DNA of 30,909 nt, from NCBI GenBank assembly GCA_035444405.1, contig DAOMOP010000026.1:1-30909 (forward strand), in the 5' to 3' direction. The notes under the pieces were generated by a model. That model worked only from the letters and a program-made list of their open reading frames with translations, had not been told where the DNA came from and made no database searches. Below, in pieces: positions 1 through 7,771 of this stretch. A program made the translations under genes and the position numbers. The DNA is from DAOMOP01 sp035444405. GTDB taxonomy: Bacteria; Pseudomonadota; Gammaproteobacteria; Burkholderiales; Rhodocyclaceae. Every line of letters starts with the position of its first letter. Position 1 is the first letter of the stretch.

Positions 1-1051
1 AAAATACCCTAAACGCATGACGATGGGGCGAGCAATTTGTGTATAACGACATGGCGACAGCCTTCGCTTCCAACATGCCGAAGAGATGCACGCCAGGACG
101 TGGCCGACTGACGGCCGGGGCGGATTCGCCGGATTTGCCGTGGATCGAGGCGGCCGATGGCGGGCGGTTCTCGGCGCCCGGCCTGATGGGATAGCTTCCG
201 AAATCATTCGGCAGGTTCCAGCCAATGCGGCCTTCAATGCCCAAACTGGCCGATGTCTCGATGTTGCCGAGCCTGAGCCCCAGCGAACGTATCGAGTCGG
301 AGGAGAAGCCGGGGCTGATCGCCCCAGCCCCATGAAACGCCCTGAACTTGCGGTCGACGGCTAACTGAAAGGCCGGCTCACTCTTCAACTGATGTCGCCA
401 CCCCAGAAACCGGTCGGCCCCGATCAGATCGTGGACGAGGTTTTGCGACTGCTCCGCGAACGACCAACGGCCTATCACCCCAAAGGAGATCTCCCGAGTG
501 TCAAGCATTTCACGATCCGACTCGGGTTCGTGTTTTCGCCGGTTCCACGCCAGACCCATGTAGAGCAATCCCGCATACGGCCGATCGTCGCGGATCAGAT
601 CCGTCCTGGTGTAGTCCGCCGGCGTGTACATGGACTGGCCGAATCGGACGACGACGTTCTGAGTATCGGTGCGGTTATCCGCGCCGGCCCAGAATCCTGG
701 GTTCATGAACCTGATGAAGTGCGCGTAATGCCGTACCAGTGCCGGCAGACAATCGATCTGCAGTCGGCCGGGGATGTCGTGCGATACGAGGGTGAACGCC
801 ACCCCACTGGTGTAATTCTGGTCGCTGCCGGTGAACAGATCGTTCTCTACCCTGGCCGTCCCGCCGCGCACTCTGAGTGTTGCGTCCGCCCCGCAATCGC
901 CGAGGCCGCCGGCGCCATCGCTGGCACCTTGGCCCGTTGCCGGCGAGAGACACAAGCCAGCTAGCATGAGGGCCATGGCAGATCGAGCGCGGACAAGCCT
1001 TGTCAGTGATTGCCCGGAGACAGGGGCTGCGCTTTGCGCAAACATAGTCAT
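1..1051 (-). CDS. LpxR-family (DUF2219) outer-membrane lipid A deacylase, 3' end off the window
   Basis: The frame is open from an ATG at 1051 to the left edge (350 residues visible, no stop). Reading it shows a signal-peptide-like N-terminus (hydrophobic stretch about residues 25-40 ending ATGQG), then the hallmark ENDLFTGSDQNYTSG at 69-83, VSHD at 89-92, GQSMYTP at 138-144 and LVHDLIGADRF at 206-215. In LpxR of Salmonella the Asn-Asp pair, a Ser before His-Asp and a His in the second motif form the active site; the counterparts here are N70, D71, S90 and H207. The family is a 12-strand outer-membrane beta-barrel that removes the 3'-acyloxyacyl group of lipid A. The start is uncertain: ATGs also lie at 1045 and further inside (M26, just before the hydrophobic core), and no strong ribosome site is adjacent to any of them. 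It follows phaC by 101 bp on the same strand. Substrate is inferred from family only. Confidence 0.8.
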   Translation of the reverse strand, partial: MTMFAQSAAPVSGQSLTRLVRARSAMALMLAGLCLSPATGQGASDGAGGLGDCGADATLRVRGGTARVENDLFTGSDQNYTSGVAFTLVSHDIPGRLQIDCLPALVRHYAHFIRFMNPGFWAGADNRTDTQNVVVRFGQSMYTPADYTRTDLIRDDRPYAGLLYMGLAWNRRKHEPESDREMLDTREISFGVIGRWSFAEQSQNLVHDLIGADRFLGWRHQLKSEPAFQLAVDRKFRAFHGAGAISPGFSSDSIRSLGLRLGNIETSASLGIEGRIGWNLPNDFGSYPIRPGAENRPPSAASIHGKSGESAPAVSRPRPGVHLFGMLEAKAVAMSLYTNCSPHRHAFRVF

Positions 1052-1152
1052 TCGAACGTGACGCCACGAACCGGCGCTTTCCTTTCTCGTCCGGCAAACT
1101 GACTGATCCGCGAGGAAAGGCCCAGGAGTCATCTCGTCCGCCTCGCGACCCA

Positions 1153-2886
1153 TCAAGGGATCAGCACGTAGCGGCCCGGCGCGTCGTCGAGCACCGGGTG
1201 CGCCTTGCTCCCCAGCTGGGGCGGCACGATGCGCGTGCCGGCATGCTGCCGCAGCCAGCCCTCCCATGCGGGCCACCACGATCCCTCGTACGACGGTGCC
1301 GTGGCTGACCACGCGGCCGGATCAATGTAATGATCGCCGTCATGGCGTGTGGCCAATTGATAACCGCGCTTGGCACCGGCGCCCGGCGGATTGACTACGC
1401 CCATGTTGTGGCCGCCGCTGGTGAGACAGAACGTCAGTTCGGCATCGATCAGCCGATTCACCTTGTAGACCGAGTGCCACGGCGATACCGTATCGCGCTG
1501 CGTGCCGAGCGAAAAAACCGGCACGCGAATGTCGGATAGCGCTATTGGCTTGCCGTCCACCAAGTAGCGCCCCTCGGCAAGGTCGTTCCTGAGATAGAGG
1601 CTGTGCAGGTACTCCCTGTGCTGCCGGTAAGGCATGCGCGTCGCATCGGCATTCCACGCCGCCACATCGGTTACCGGACGACGCAGCCCCAGCTGATAGT
1701 CATGCTCCATGCGCGACCACACCAAATCGCGTGAATTGAGCAACGCAAAGGCGCCGGCCATCTGCTTGCCATCGAGATAGCCTTGCTTGAACATCATGGC
1801 GCCGATAAAGGCCAGCTGGCTTTCATCGATGAACAGACCCAATTCGCCCGGCTCGGTGAAGTCGAGTTCAGACGCCAGCATGGTGAGCGATTTCAATCGA
1901 TCATCCTGCGATCGGGCCATGTACGCCGCCGCCATGGACAGCAAGGTGCCGCCCAGACAATAGCCCGCGGCCTGAATCCGCCGATTCGGTACGATGGTGG
2001 CGACTGCCTCGATGGCCGCCATGACGCCCGATTGCAGGTAGTCGTCCATGCCGAGATCGCGATCATCCGAGTCCGGGTTTTTCCACGAAACCATAAAGAC
2101 CGTGTGGCCCATTTCGACGAGATACCTGACCAGGGAATTGCCGGGCGACAGGTCGAGAATGTAGAACTTCAATATCCACGACGGGATGAGCAGCACGGGC
2201 TCGGCGAACACGCGCTCGGTCTGCGGCAGGTATTGGATCACCTCGATGAGGTGGTTGCGGAACACCACCTTGCCGGGCGTGACCGCCACTTCATGGCCGG
2301 GGCGGAACTTTTCGGTACCGGGCAGCGGTTGCCCGGTCGCAATCCGCATCGCATCGTCGAAGCGGTTCAGCGCGCCTTGCAGCAGGTTGGCGCCGCCACT
2401 CCTGACGGTGACGCACAATGCCTCCGGGTTGGTCAGCAAGAAGTTCGATGGCGAGAACACGTCCAACATCTGACGCACGGCGAAGGTGACCTGCTGTTCG
2501 TGGTGGCGGGTGACCCCGAGGACATCTGTTGTGGCGTAGTGCCACCACTGCTGATTGAGCAAGAAGGCCTGGTAGATCAGGTTGTATGGCCACTGCTTCC
2601 ATTCGGGCGCTGCAAAGCGATGGTCCTGCGGCAGGGGCTCGATGCAGGGTTCGCCGCGTCCCGCAATGCACCTGAAGACCTCCAAGCCAAGACGTGTCCA
2701 CTGGCGCAGCGCCCTTTCTGCCAGTTCCTGCTGCCGACCCGGCGATATCGCAAGATGGACGAGCCAGTCCGAAAAGGCGCTGACGATGGAAACGGGAGAT
2801 AGCCCTTGCGTCAGGCGCCCCAGACGGACACGCGCTGCCCGGTCAAGGTCTTGAATGGTATGAATGCCTGCTTGAGTGTTGTTCAT
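1153..2886 (-). CDS. phaC: class I poly(3-hydroxyalkanoate) synthase PhaC
   Basis: 577 residues, the usual size for a class I PHA synthase, which polymerises 3-hydroxyacyl-CoA on the surface of cytoplasmic PHA granules. The PhaC N-terminal domain includes the conserved SPSNFLLTNPEA segment at about 145-156. The alpha/beta-hydrolase core carries the lipase-like box GYCLGG with nucleophile C310, the catalytic Asp in GTQRDTVSPW (D465) and the general-base His in SGGHNMGVVNPPG (H493). This is the complete Cys-Asp-His triad. The ATG at 2886 is preceded by GGAG 8-11 bases upstream. No phaA, phaB, phasin or phaR gene is recognised nearby; instead the gene lies 155 bp downstream of a TetR-like gene and an ABC exporter, and upstream of an LpxR-like gene. 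It is probably an accessory PHA synthase; monomer preference (short or medium chain) cannot be read from the sequence. Confidence 0.95.
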   Translation of the reverse strand: MNNTQAGIHTIQDLDRAARVRLGRLTQGLSPVSIVSAFSDWLVHLAISPGRQQELAERALRQWTRLGLEVFRCIAGRGEPCIEPLPQDHRFAAPEWKQWPYNLIYQAFLLNQQWWHYATTDVLGVTRHHEQQVTFAVRQMLDVFSPSNFLLTNPEALCVTVRSGGANLLQGALNRFDDAMRIATGQPLPGTEKFRPGHEVAVTPGKVVFRNHLIEVIQYLPQTERVFAEPVLLIPSWILKFYILDLSPGNSLVRYLVEMGHTVFMVSWKNPDSDDRDLGMDDYLQSGVMAAIEAVATIVPNRRIQAAGYCLGGTLLSMAAAYMARSQDDRLKSLTMLASELDFTEPGELGLFIDESQLAFIGAMMFKQGYLDGKQMAGAFALLNSRDLVWSRMEHDYQLGLRRPVTDVAAWNADATRMPYRQHREYLHSLYLRNDLAEGRYLVDGKPIALSDIRVPVFSLGTQRDTVSPWHSVYKVNRLIDAELTFCLTSGGHNMGVVNPPGAGAKRGYQLATRHDGDHYIDPAAWSATAPSYEGSWWPAWEGWLRQHAGTRIVPPQLGSKAHPVLDDAPGRYVLIP

Positions 2887-3041
2887 TTCCCATCTCCGAC
2901 GGCGGGAAGAATCTGGAACCGCCTCTTACGCTACGTGCCTTGCTGCGATAACCGGCGCCCGGCGATGATCGTGAGCACCGCCCGCGCCGGCGTGGGCAGG
3001 CTCCCGGCGATATTCCCCTGGCAATTGGCCGCTGCCGGCAT

Positions 3042-3716
3042 TCAGTCCGAACGCTGAGCCAGCCCGGCTCGGCAAATGGCGAAGGCTTCGGCCGCCTCCC
3101 GCGCGAACGATTCCGGCCGCTGCGGCGCGGCATGAGTCCTGAGCACCAGCCCCTGGATGACGCCGACCAGAAGATTCGCCGCGGCATGGGGCTCGACGTC
3201 GGCTCTGATCAGTCCCTGATCCTGGGCCTGACCGATGATTCGCGAAAAACGGGAAGCGAATTGGTCAATCACCCCTCGGATGCGCCGCCGGATACGCGCG
3301 TCGCCGTCTTCCAACAGCCAGCCCAGCAGGTGCTTCGGGACATCCGGGTGATGCACGATGAACCAGACTTGAAGCTGGAACAGGCGCTCCAATTCCGACA
3401 GCGGGTCCTCGTCGCGCTGCCGCACCTGCTTCAACAGACGCAATAAGCTCCCACGCACGCGGGAGAGGTAACGGACTTGGCCACCGCGACCCGCGGTTCT
3501 CGTCGCAGGCCAACTGCTCTGCACCACGAGTGCATGTTCCGACGCACCACCACTGTTCGGAGCGTGCCCCGACGCGGTAAATGAAACGGCAGCCCTGCCG
3601 GCAGAAACCGCCATGCCGGAAGCGTCTTGCAGGTCCGCGAACAGGTAATTGCACGTGACATCCCACCATCGCTTGAGGTGGGCCTCCTCGAACCGCTTCT
3701 CGCCGTCGCGACTCAT
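3042..3716 (-). CDS. TetR-type C-terminal ligand domain protein lacking the helix-turn-helix
   Basis: 224 residues. The C-terminal ~130 residues clearly match the ligand/dimerisation half of the other TetR protein in this window (6804-7412): both share a HP-x-VP motif, then AA-x-L-x(2)-G-x-IQGLV and an A-x-x-F-A-x-x-R-x-G ending. The first ~85 residues contain no TetR helix-turn-helix; they begin MSRDGEKRFEEAHLKRWWDV and then become Ala/Ser/Gly-rich. I do not recognise that part and found no HTH in other frames of the same stretch. The start at 3716 is chosen because AGGAG lies 9 bases upstream; an in-frame ATG at 3749 overlaps the ABC ATPase end but lacks such a site. The gene follows the ATPase by 25 bp and precedes phaC. 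It could be a decayed or domain-swapped regulator, a ligand-binding partner of the upstream TetR, or a fusion of another small protein with a TetR remnant. Confidence 0.65.
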   Translation of the reverse strand: MSRDGEKRFEEAHLKRWWDVTCNYLFADLQDASGMAVSAGRAAVSFTASGHAPNSGGASEHALVVQSSWPATRTAGRGGQVRYLSRVRGSLLRLLKQVRQRDEDPLSELERLFQLQVWFIVHHPDVPKHLLGWLLEDGDARIRRRIRGVIDQFASRFSRIIGQAQDQGLIRADVEPHAAANLLVGVIQGLVLRTHAAPQRPESFAREAAEAFAICRAGLAQRSD

Positions 3717-3741
3717 AGTGCCTACTCCTATCCTTGCCATT

Positions 3742-4452
3742 TCACCCAAAACCCCGCCCTTCGCCGGTTTCCTCGTGGGTCACGCCGTCGCGAATGTGGT
3801 AGATGCGTTTGAAGGTGGGGATGATCTTTTCGTCGTGCGTGACGACGATGACCGCGGTCTCGAACTTGCGTGCCATGTCGTTGAGAATGCGGATCACGGC
3901 CATGGCGCGTTCCGAATCGAGCGGTGCGGTGGGTTCATCGGCCAGGATCACGGGGGGGCGATTGACCAGCCCGCGGGCGATCGCGACGCGCTGCTGTTCG
4001 CCGCCGGAAAGCTGTGACGGCATGGCGCGGGCGCGATGCTGCACATCCAGCGCGGTGAGCAATTCGAGCGCCGTCGAACGTGACTCGCCGTTGGAAATGC
4101 CTGCCAGCATCGGCAGCAGCGCGACGTTATCGGTGACATCGAGAAATGGAATCAGATACGGGGCCTGGAAGACGAAGCCGATCTTGTCCCGCCGCAAGGC
4201 GCGCAGGTCACGCACTCTCCAGCCATCGTCAAAAATCACCTCGTCGCCCAGCACCATGCGTCCGGCGGTCGGGTCGATCACGGCGCCCAAACATTTGAGC
4301 AGAGTGCTCTTGCCCGAACCGGAGGGTCCGATCAGTCCCACTACCTCGCCGGGCGCCACCTGCATGTCCACGCCCTTGAGGGCGTCGACGGCGGTGTCGC
4401 CCTCGCCGTAGCGTTTTCTCAAGCCTTCAATGCGAATGCCTTTGCCACTCAT
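3742..4452 (-). CDS. ABC transporter ATP-binding protein (LolD/MacB/DevA type)
   Basis: 236 residues, one nucleotide-binding domain. Walker A is GPSGSGKST at 42-50, the Q-loop lies in FVFQAPYL (~94-101), the signature LSGGEQQRVAIARG at 148-161, Walker B VILADEPTAPLD at 168-179, and the switch histidine is in VIVVTHD. This is the family that powers FtsX-type permeases (LolCDE, MacB, DevBCA). Its ATG lies one base after the permease stop, and GGAGG for this gene sits in the last codons of the permease, so the two are translationally coupled. With the permease and the HlyD adaptor it forms a tripartite exporter that would need an outer-membrane channel encoded elsewhere. The substrate is unknown; lipids, peptides and macrolides are all known for the family. 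Confidence 0.93.
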   Translation of the reverse strand: MSGKGIRIEGLRKRYGEGDTAVDALKGVDMQVAPGEVVGLIGPSGSGKSTLLKCLGAVIDPTAGRMVLGDEVIFDDGWRVRDLRALRRDKIGFVFQAPYLIPFLDVTDNVALLPMLAGISNGESRSTALELLTALDVQHRARAMPSQLSGGEQQRVAIARGLVNRPPVILADEPTAPLDSERAMAVIRILNDMARKFETAVIVVTHDEKIIPTFKRIYHIRDGVTHEETGEGRGFG

Positions 4453-4453
4453 C

Positions 4454-5659
4454 TCAACCTCCGATGGCTTCGGCCGGATCGACCTTGAGCGCCATGCGGA
4501 TCGCGATGACGCTGGCCAGCACGCAGATCACCAGCACCGCAAAGAAACTTGCAAGGGAATCCTGCGGCATGAGCAGCACATACTTGGGAAACAGTGGCGC
4601 CGCGAAGGTGGCGGTGATCTTGCCGACCACGAAGCCGATCACCCCAAGCGCGAGCGCCTGCTGCATGATCATCGCCGCGATGGTGCGGTTGCGCGTGCCG
4701 ATGAGCTTCAGGACCGCAATCTCGCGGATCTTGTCCATCGTCAGCGTGTAGATGATGAAGGCGACGATGGCGGCGCTGACGATCGCGAGAATCACCAGGA
4801 ACATGCCGATCTGCTTGGCTGACGTAGCGATCAGTTTTCCGATGAGGATCTCTTCCATCTGCGACCGGGTGTACACCGTCAGGCGCTTCCAGCGGCGAAT
4901 GGATTCGGCGACGTCGTCTGGCGCATGACCCGGTTTCAGCGTGACCAGCACGGCATTGACGAACGCGTTGGTGCTTTGCGAAGCGATGACGGCATCGAGC
5001 AGGCCGGGCACGCCAGGACGGTTGAGGGCAGGATTCGCCTCGGTGCGACGCCGGCTTTGCCAGATCGCATCATTGTCTTTGAGGAATTGTGCTTCCTGGG
5101 CATCCTTGAGCGGGATGAATACCATCGGATCGCCACTGGAGGACACCATGCGCCGGGTGAGCCCCACGACGGTGTAATGATTGCGGCGAATCGCGAGACG
5201 ATCCCCGAGTTTGAACCCGGTGGCGATGTCGGCCACCGCCTCGTAGTGGCCCCGCGTGATCTGGCGTCCCGCGACGAGATAGGGCGGCCATCCGGGTGGC
5301 GTTCCCACCCGCGTGGGGGCGATGCCGACGACCATGGTCCGCACATCGCTCTGTTCTTTGCGTACCTGCATGGTCAGATATGTCACGTTCGCCGCTCGGG
5401 CGACGCCCGGCATCGCGAGGATGCCGCGGTACACATCATCGTTGAGGCTCGACGATTCCGCGTAAGGGCCCAGCGTGTCCTTTTGCACCACCCAGAGATC
5501 GGCGCCGCTGTTGTCGAGCAGCGCCTTGCCGTCGTCCACCATGCCCCGGTAGACGCCGGCCATGGTCAAGGTCACGCCAATCAGCAGTCCGAGTCCGATG
5601 CCGGTGAAGACGAATTTTCCCCAAGCATGGAGAATGTCGCGACCGGCGAGGCTGATCAT
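4454..5659 (-). CDS. FtsX/MacB-type ABC transporter permease (DevC-like)
   Basis: 401 residues with the typical layout: one N-terminal membrane segment (about 14-36, FVFTGIGLGLLIGVTLTMAG), a large periplasmic domain, then three C-terminal segments starting around residues 284, 333 and 371. The protein ends with the family's usual conserved DPAEAIGG. It lacks its own ATPase domain, so it differs from fused MacB and resembles the DevC/LolC arrangement. The start ATG overlaps the stop of the HlyD-like gene in an ATGA. It is the membrane subunit of the exporter encoded by the three consecutive genes, where the periplasmic domain normally contacts the adaptor. Confidence 0.92.
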   Translation of the reverse strand: MISLAGRDILHAWGKFVFTGIGLGLLIGVTLTMAGVYRGMVDDGKALLDNSGADLWVVQKDTLGPYAESSSLNDDVYRGILAMPGVARAANVTYLTMQVRKEQSDVRTMVVGIAPTRVGTPPGWPPYLVAGRQITRGHYEAVADIATGFKLGDRLAIRRNHYTVVGLTRRMVSSSGDPMVFIPLKDAQEAQFLKDNDAIWQSRRRTEANPALNRPGVPGLLDAVIASQSTNAFVNAVLVTLKPGHAPDDVAESIRRWKRLTVYTRSQMEEILIGKLIATSAKQIGMFLVILAIVSAAIVAFIIYTLTMDKIREIAVLKLIGTRNRTIAAMIMQQALALGVIGFVVGKITATFAAPLFPKYVLLMPQDSLASFFAVLVICVLASVIAIRMALKVDPAEAIGG

Positions 5660-6807
5660 TGCGAGACTCCAGGAATATGCTCGACGATGTGGATTCGGCT
5701 GCGCGGGCTGAGCTCATTTTCGCTGTACATGACAATTCGGTCGCCATCTTCGAGTCCGTCACGGACCTGCACCCAACCATCCAGATCAGACACACCAAGC
5801 TTCACCGGCGTGAACTGCAGGCCGCCGTCCACGATCTGCCAGACGCCCAATGTTTCGCCTTCACGACGTACCGCTGCGTTCGGGATTGCCGGCATCGCGG
5901 AGATCTCCGCCAGATCAACGGTGACTTCGGCGAGTTCTCCTATCGGCGGAAAGGGTTCAGGGACGTGATCGAAGACCACTTTGGCCAGCGTCTCTTCGGT
6001 CACTGCATCCGCCATCAACTCCACCCGCAGCACGCGTCCTCTGAGCAGTTCGTCGCTGCGCGAACGCAGCGCGATCCGCGCGGCCAAATCGCTTACCAGC
6101 CCCGATGCGCTGATCTGGTCGAAGCGGACGTTGATCCACAAGCTCTTGGGGTCGATCACTTCCACCACCGCCTGACCGGCGACGATGGTCGTACCCGGAT
6201 CGGCATCGCGTACGGCGACCACTCCGTCGACTGGCGCAATGAGACGCAGATTGCTTCGTTGCGCTACGACGGCTTCAAGATCGGACCGGGCGCGAGCAAG
6301 GTTTTCCCGCGCAGCGGATAGGGCAGCATCGGTGATTTGCAGTTCCTGCCGTTTGGTGGTGAGCATTTCCTCGCTCGTTGAACGGACGGCGAAAAGTTGT
6401 TCATAGCGTCGCGCCTGGGATTCGGCATAGGCTTGCCGCGCCGCCGCCTCGCGAAGCGTCGCCTCCGTAAGCTTCAGTGCCGACTCCTGGGACCGTACGC
6501 GATCGTCGAGATCGATCGGGTCCATCTCTGCGAGCACCTGTCCCGCCGTCACGCGATCGCCGACATGCACATCCAGCCGTTTCACACGACCCGCAAACGT
6601 GGGGCCGATCTTGTATGTGTAGCGCGCCTCGACGGTGCCGATACCGAACAGCGCAGGGGTGAGCGGGCGCGACTCCACGTGGGCAACGGTTACGGCGACG
6701 GGGGCCAGTGGTCCGGATCGCAGGGCCACATAGACGAAAAGCGCCAGTAGCGGAGTGATCACCGCGAGGAGAGCCAGGGTGCGACTCTGGATAGCCATAC
6801 GTTTCAT
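5656..6807 (-). CDS. HlyD/RND-type periplasmic adaptor subunit of ABC exporter
   Basis: 383 residues. An N-terminal membrane anchor (about residues 10-32) is followed by the first half of a lipoyl-like domain (VKRLDVHVGDRVTAGQVLAEMDP), an alpha-helical hairpin region rich in Ala/Glu/Arg (~115-190), the second lipoyl half (LIAPVDGVVAVRDADPGTTI) and a beta-barrel domain. This is the membrane-fusion-protein fold that bridges an inner-membrane pump to an outer-membrane channel. Its ATG overlaps the stop of the upstream tetR gene (ATGA) and its stop overlaps the permease start, giving an unbroken tetR-adaptor-permease-ATPase unit. The three-gene exporter matches the MacA-MacB and DevBCA logic; the cargo is not evident. 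Confidence 0.92.
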   Translation of the reverse strand: MKRMAIQSRTLALLAVITPLLALFVYVALRSGPLAPVAVTVAHVESRPLTPALFGIGTVEARYTYKIGPTFAGRVKRLDVHVGDRVTAGQVLAEMDPIDLDDRVRSQESALKLTEATLREAAARQAYAESQARRYEQLFAVRSTSEEMLTTKRQELQITDAALSAARENLARARSDLEAVVAQRSNLRLIAPVDGVVAVRDADPGTTIVAGQAVVEVIDPKSLWINVRFDQISASGLVSDLAARIALRSRSDELLRGRVLRVELMADAVTEETLAKVVFDHVPEPFPPIGELAEVTVDLAEISAMPAIPNAAVRREGETLGVWQIVDGGLQFTPVKLGVSDLDGWVQVRDGLEDGDRIVMYSENELSPRSRIHIVEHIPGVSQ

Positions 6808-7412
6808 TGCTCGCTCCCGATGCCGCGCCGATAAACCGCAAACACCCGTGGCGCATCGCGGCGGATGCGTTCCACATCACCGGCGAGCAGCGATTGCATG
6901 ACTAGGCCCTGAATCGTGCCGATAAATAGGGTTGCCGCCGCGTCGGTATCCAGCGTGGAGCACAGTTCTCCATTCGACTTGCCCTGCTCGATGAGTCGAT
7001 TCAGGCGCTCGCCATAGCGTTGAATCAGGGTCTGCACCATCCGCTTGGCGGGGGTCGGTTCGGCACGCTGAAGCTCACCGAAGATCATCCGGGGGACGCC
7101 AGGATGTTCGGCGACGAACTCGACGTGGCTCATGAACATTGCCTCCATGGCTGCCAGGGGAGAGTCGATTCCCTTAGCCGATCGGTCGATGCGTGCGAGC
7201 AGTCGTTCCGCCACCCACTCCATGACCGCCTTCCAGATCGCTTCCTTGTTGGGGAAATGCCGAAACAAGGCGCCTTGCGTCAGGTTCATGTGCTTGGCGA
7301 TGGCGGCCGTGGTGATCTCGCTCGGGTTCTGGGTCCCGGCCAGATCGACAACCGCTTCGACGGTCACCGCTCGCCGTTCATCAGCCGGTAGATGTTTTGA
7401 ATGCGTATCCAT
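6804..7412 (-). CDS. TetR/AcrR-family transcriptional regulator of the exporter operon
   Basis: 202 residues from the ATG at 7412. The N-terminal helix-turn-helix is intact (ITTAAIAKHMNLTQGALFRHF and the following NKEAIWKAV) and is joined to an all-helical ligand domain containing HPGVP and the GTIQGLV motif. A GTG at 7436 is also in frame, but it falls inside the palindromic operator just upstream, so the ATG at 7412 is preferred although only a weak purine-rich stretch (CAGAGAC) precedes it. The gene is first in the operon and overlaps the adaptor gene by four bases. Autorepression of the exporter operon with relief by a ligand, perhaps the exported compound, is the usual arrangement and is inferred here. 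A paralogous ligand domain without HTH is encoded at the other end of the exporter genes. Confidence 0.93.
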   Translation of the reverse strand: MDTHSKHLPADERRAVTVEAVVDLAGTQNPSEITTAAIAKHMNLTQGALFRHFPNKEAIWKAVMEWVAERLLARIDRSAKGIDSPLAAMEAMFMSHVEFVAEHPGVPRMIFGELQRAEPTPAKRMVQTLIQRYGERLNRLIEQGKSNGELCSTLDTDAAATLFIGTIQGLVMQSLLAGDVERIRRDAPRVFAVYRRGIGSEQ

Positions 7413-7426
7413 GTCTCTGGGTAAGT

Positions 7427-7442
7427 TAGTAATCACTTACTA
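7427..7442. promoter_or_regulatory. palindromic TetR-type operator
   Basis: A perfect inverted repeat TAGTAA-N4-TTACTA, 15 bases upstream of the chosen tetR start. Length, spacing and AT-rich arms are typical of TetR/AcrR operators. Its position between a plausible -10 box and the start codon fits autorepression. Confidence 0.7.
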
Positions 7443-7771
7443 GCTATCCTAGCACGGATATTGAAAAGCACAAGGAACGACCCCCAAGGGCGAGACGGAC
7501 GCCTGAAGACATGGCCCGCGGCGGCGCCGCAAGGTCGGCACATCGCCGGGCCAGGCACGAATCCTGTCGGTGGGGCTGTATCATCCGACGCGCCCGAGCG
7601 ACACTTTCGGCCGCCGACGACTGTCGAATGCTGGCAGGCAAGGACACCGGCCACACACGTGCCGAGGGAGCCTCCATCGCGCGGCCGCCCCGCCTACGCC
7701 ACCACAGCAGACCAGCCTCGCATCCTGTCGCGACGACCGGAGGTGATAGCGACCAGACGGAGCCAAAGCCC
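7443..7771. other. 329-bp intergenic region between divergent tetR and dksA-like genes
   Basis: It holds the minus-strand promoter at its left end. The frame of the dksA-like gene is open upstream back to 7511, but that extension is Arg/Ala/His-rich without family similarity, so I treat it as non-coding. No hairpin terminator, RNA gene or clear plus-strand promoter is seen. Confidence 0.5.
7446..7473 (-). promoter_or_regulatory. candidate sigma-70 promoter of the tetR-exporter operon
   Basis: On the minus strand TTGTGC (7473-7468) and TAGGAT (7451-7446) are separated by 16 bases, with the operator directly downstream of the -10. The -35 box is only moderately similar to consensus. Confidence 0.45.

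Noticed and set aside
86..964. Plus-strand open frames over the first kilobase
   Set aside because: They lie antisense to the LpxR-like gene, whose conserved motifs are on the minus strand.
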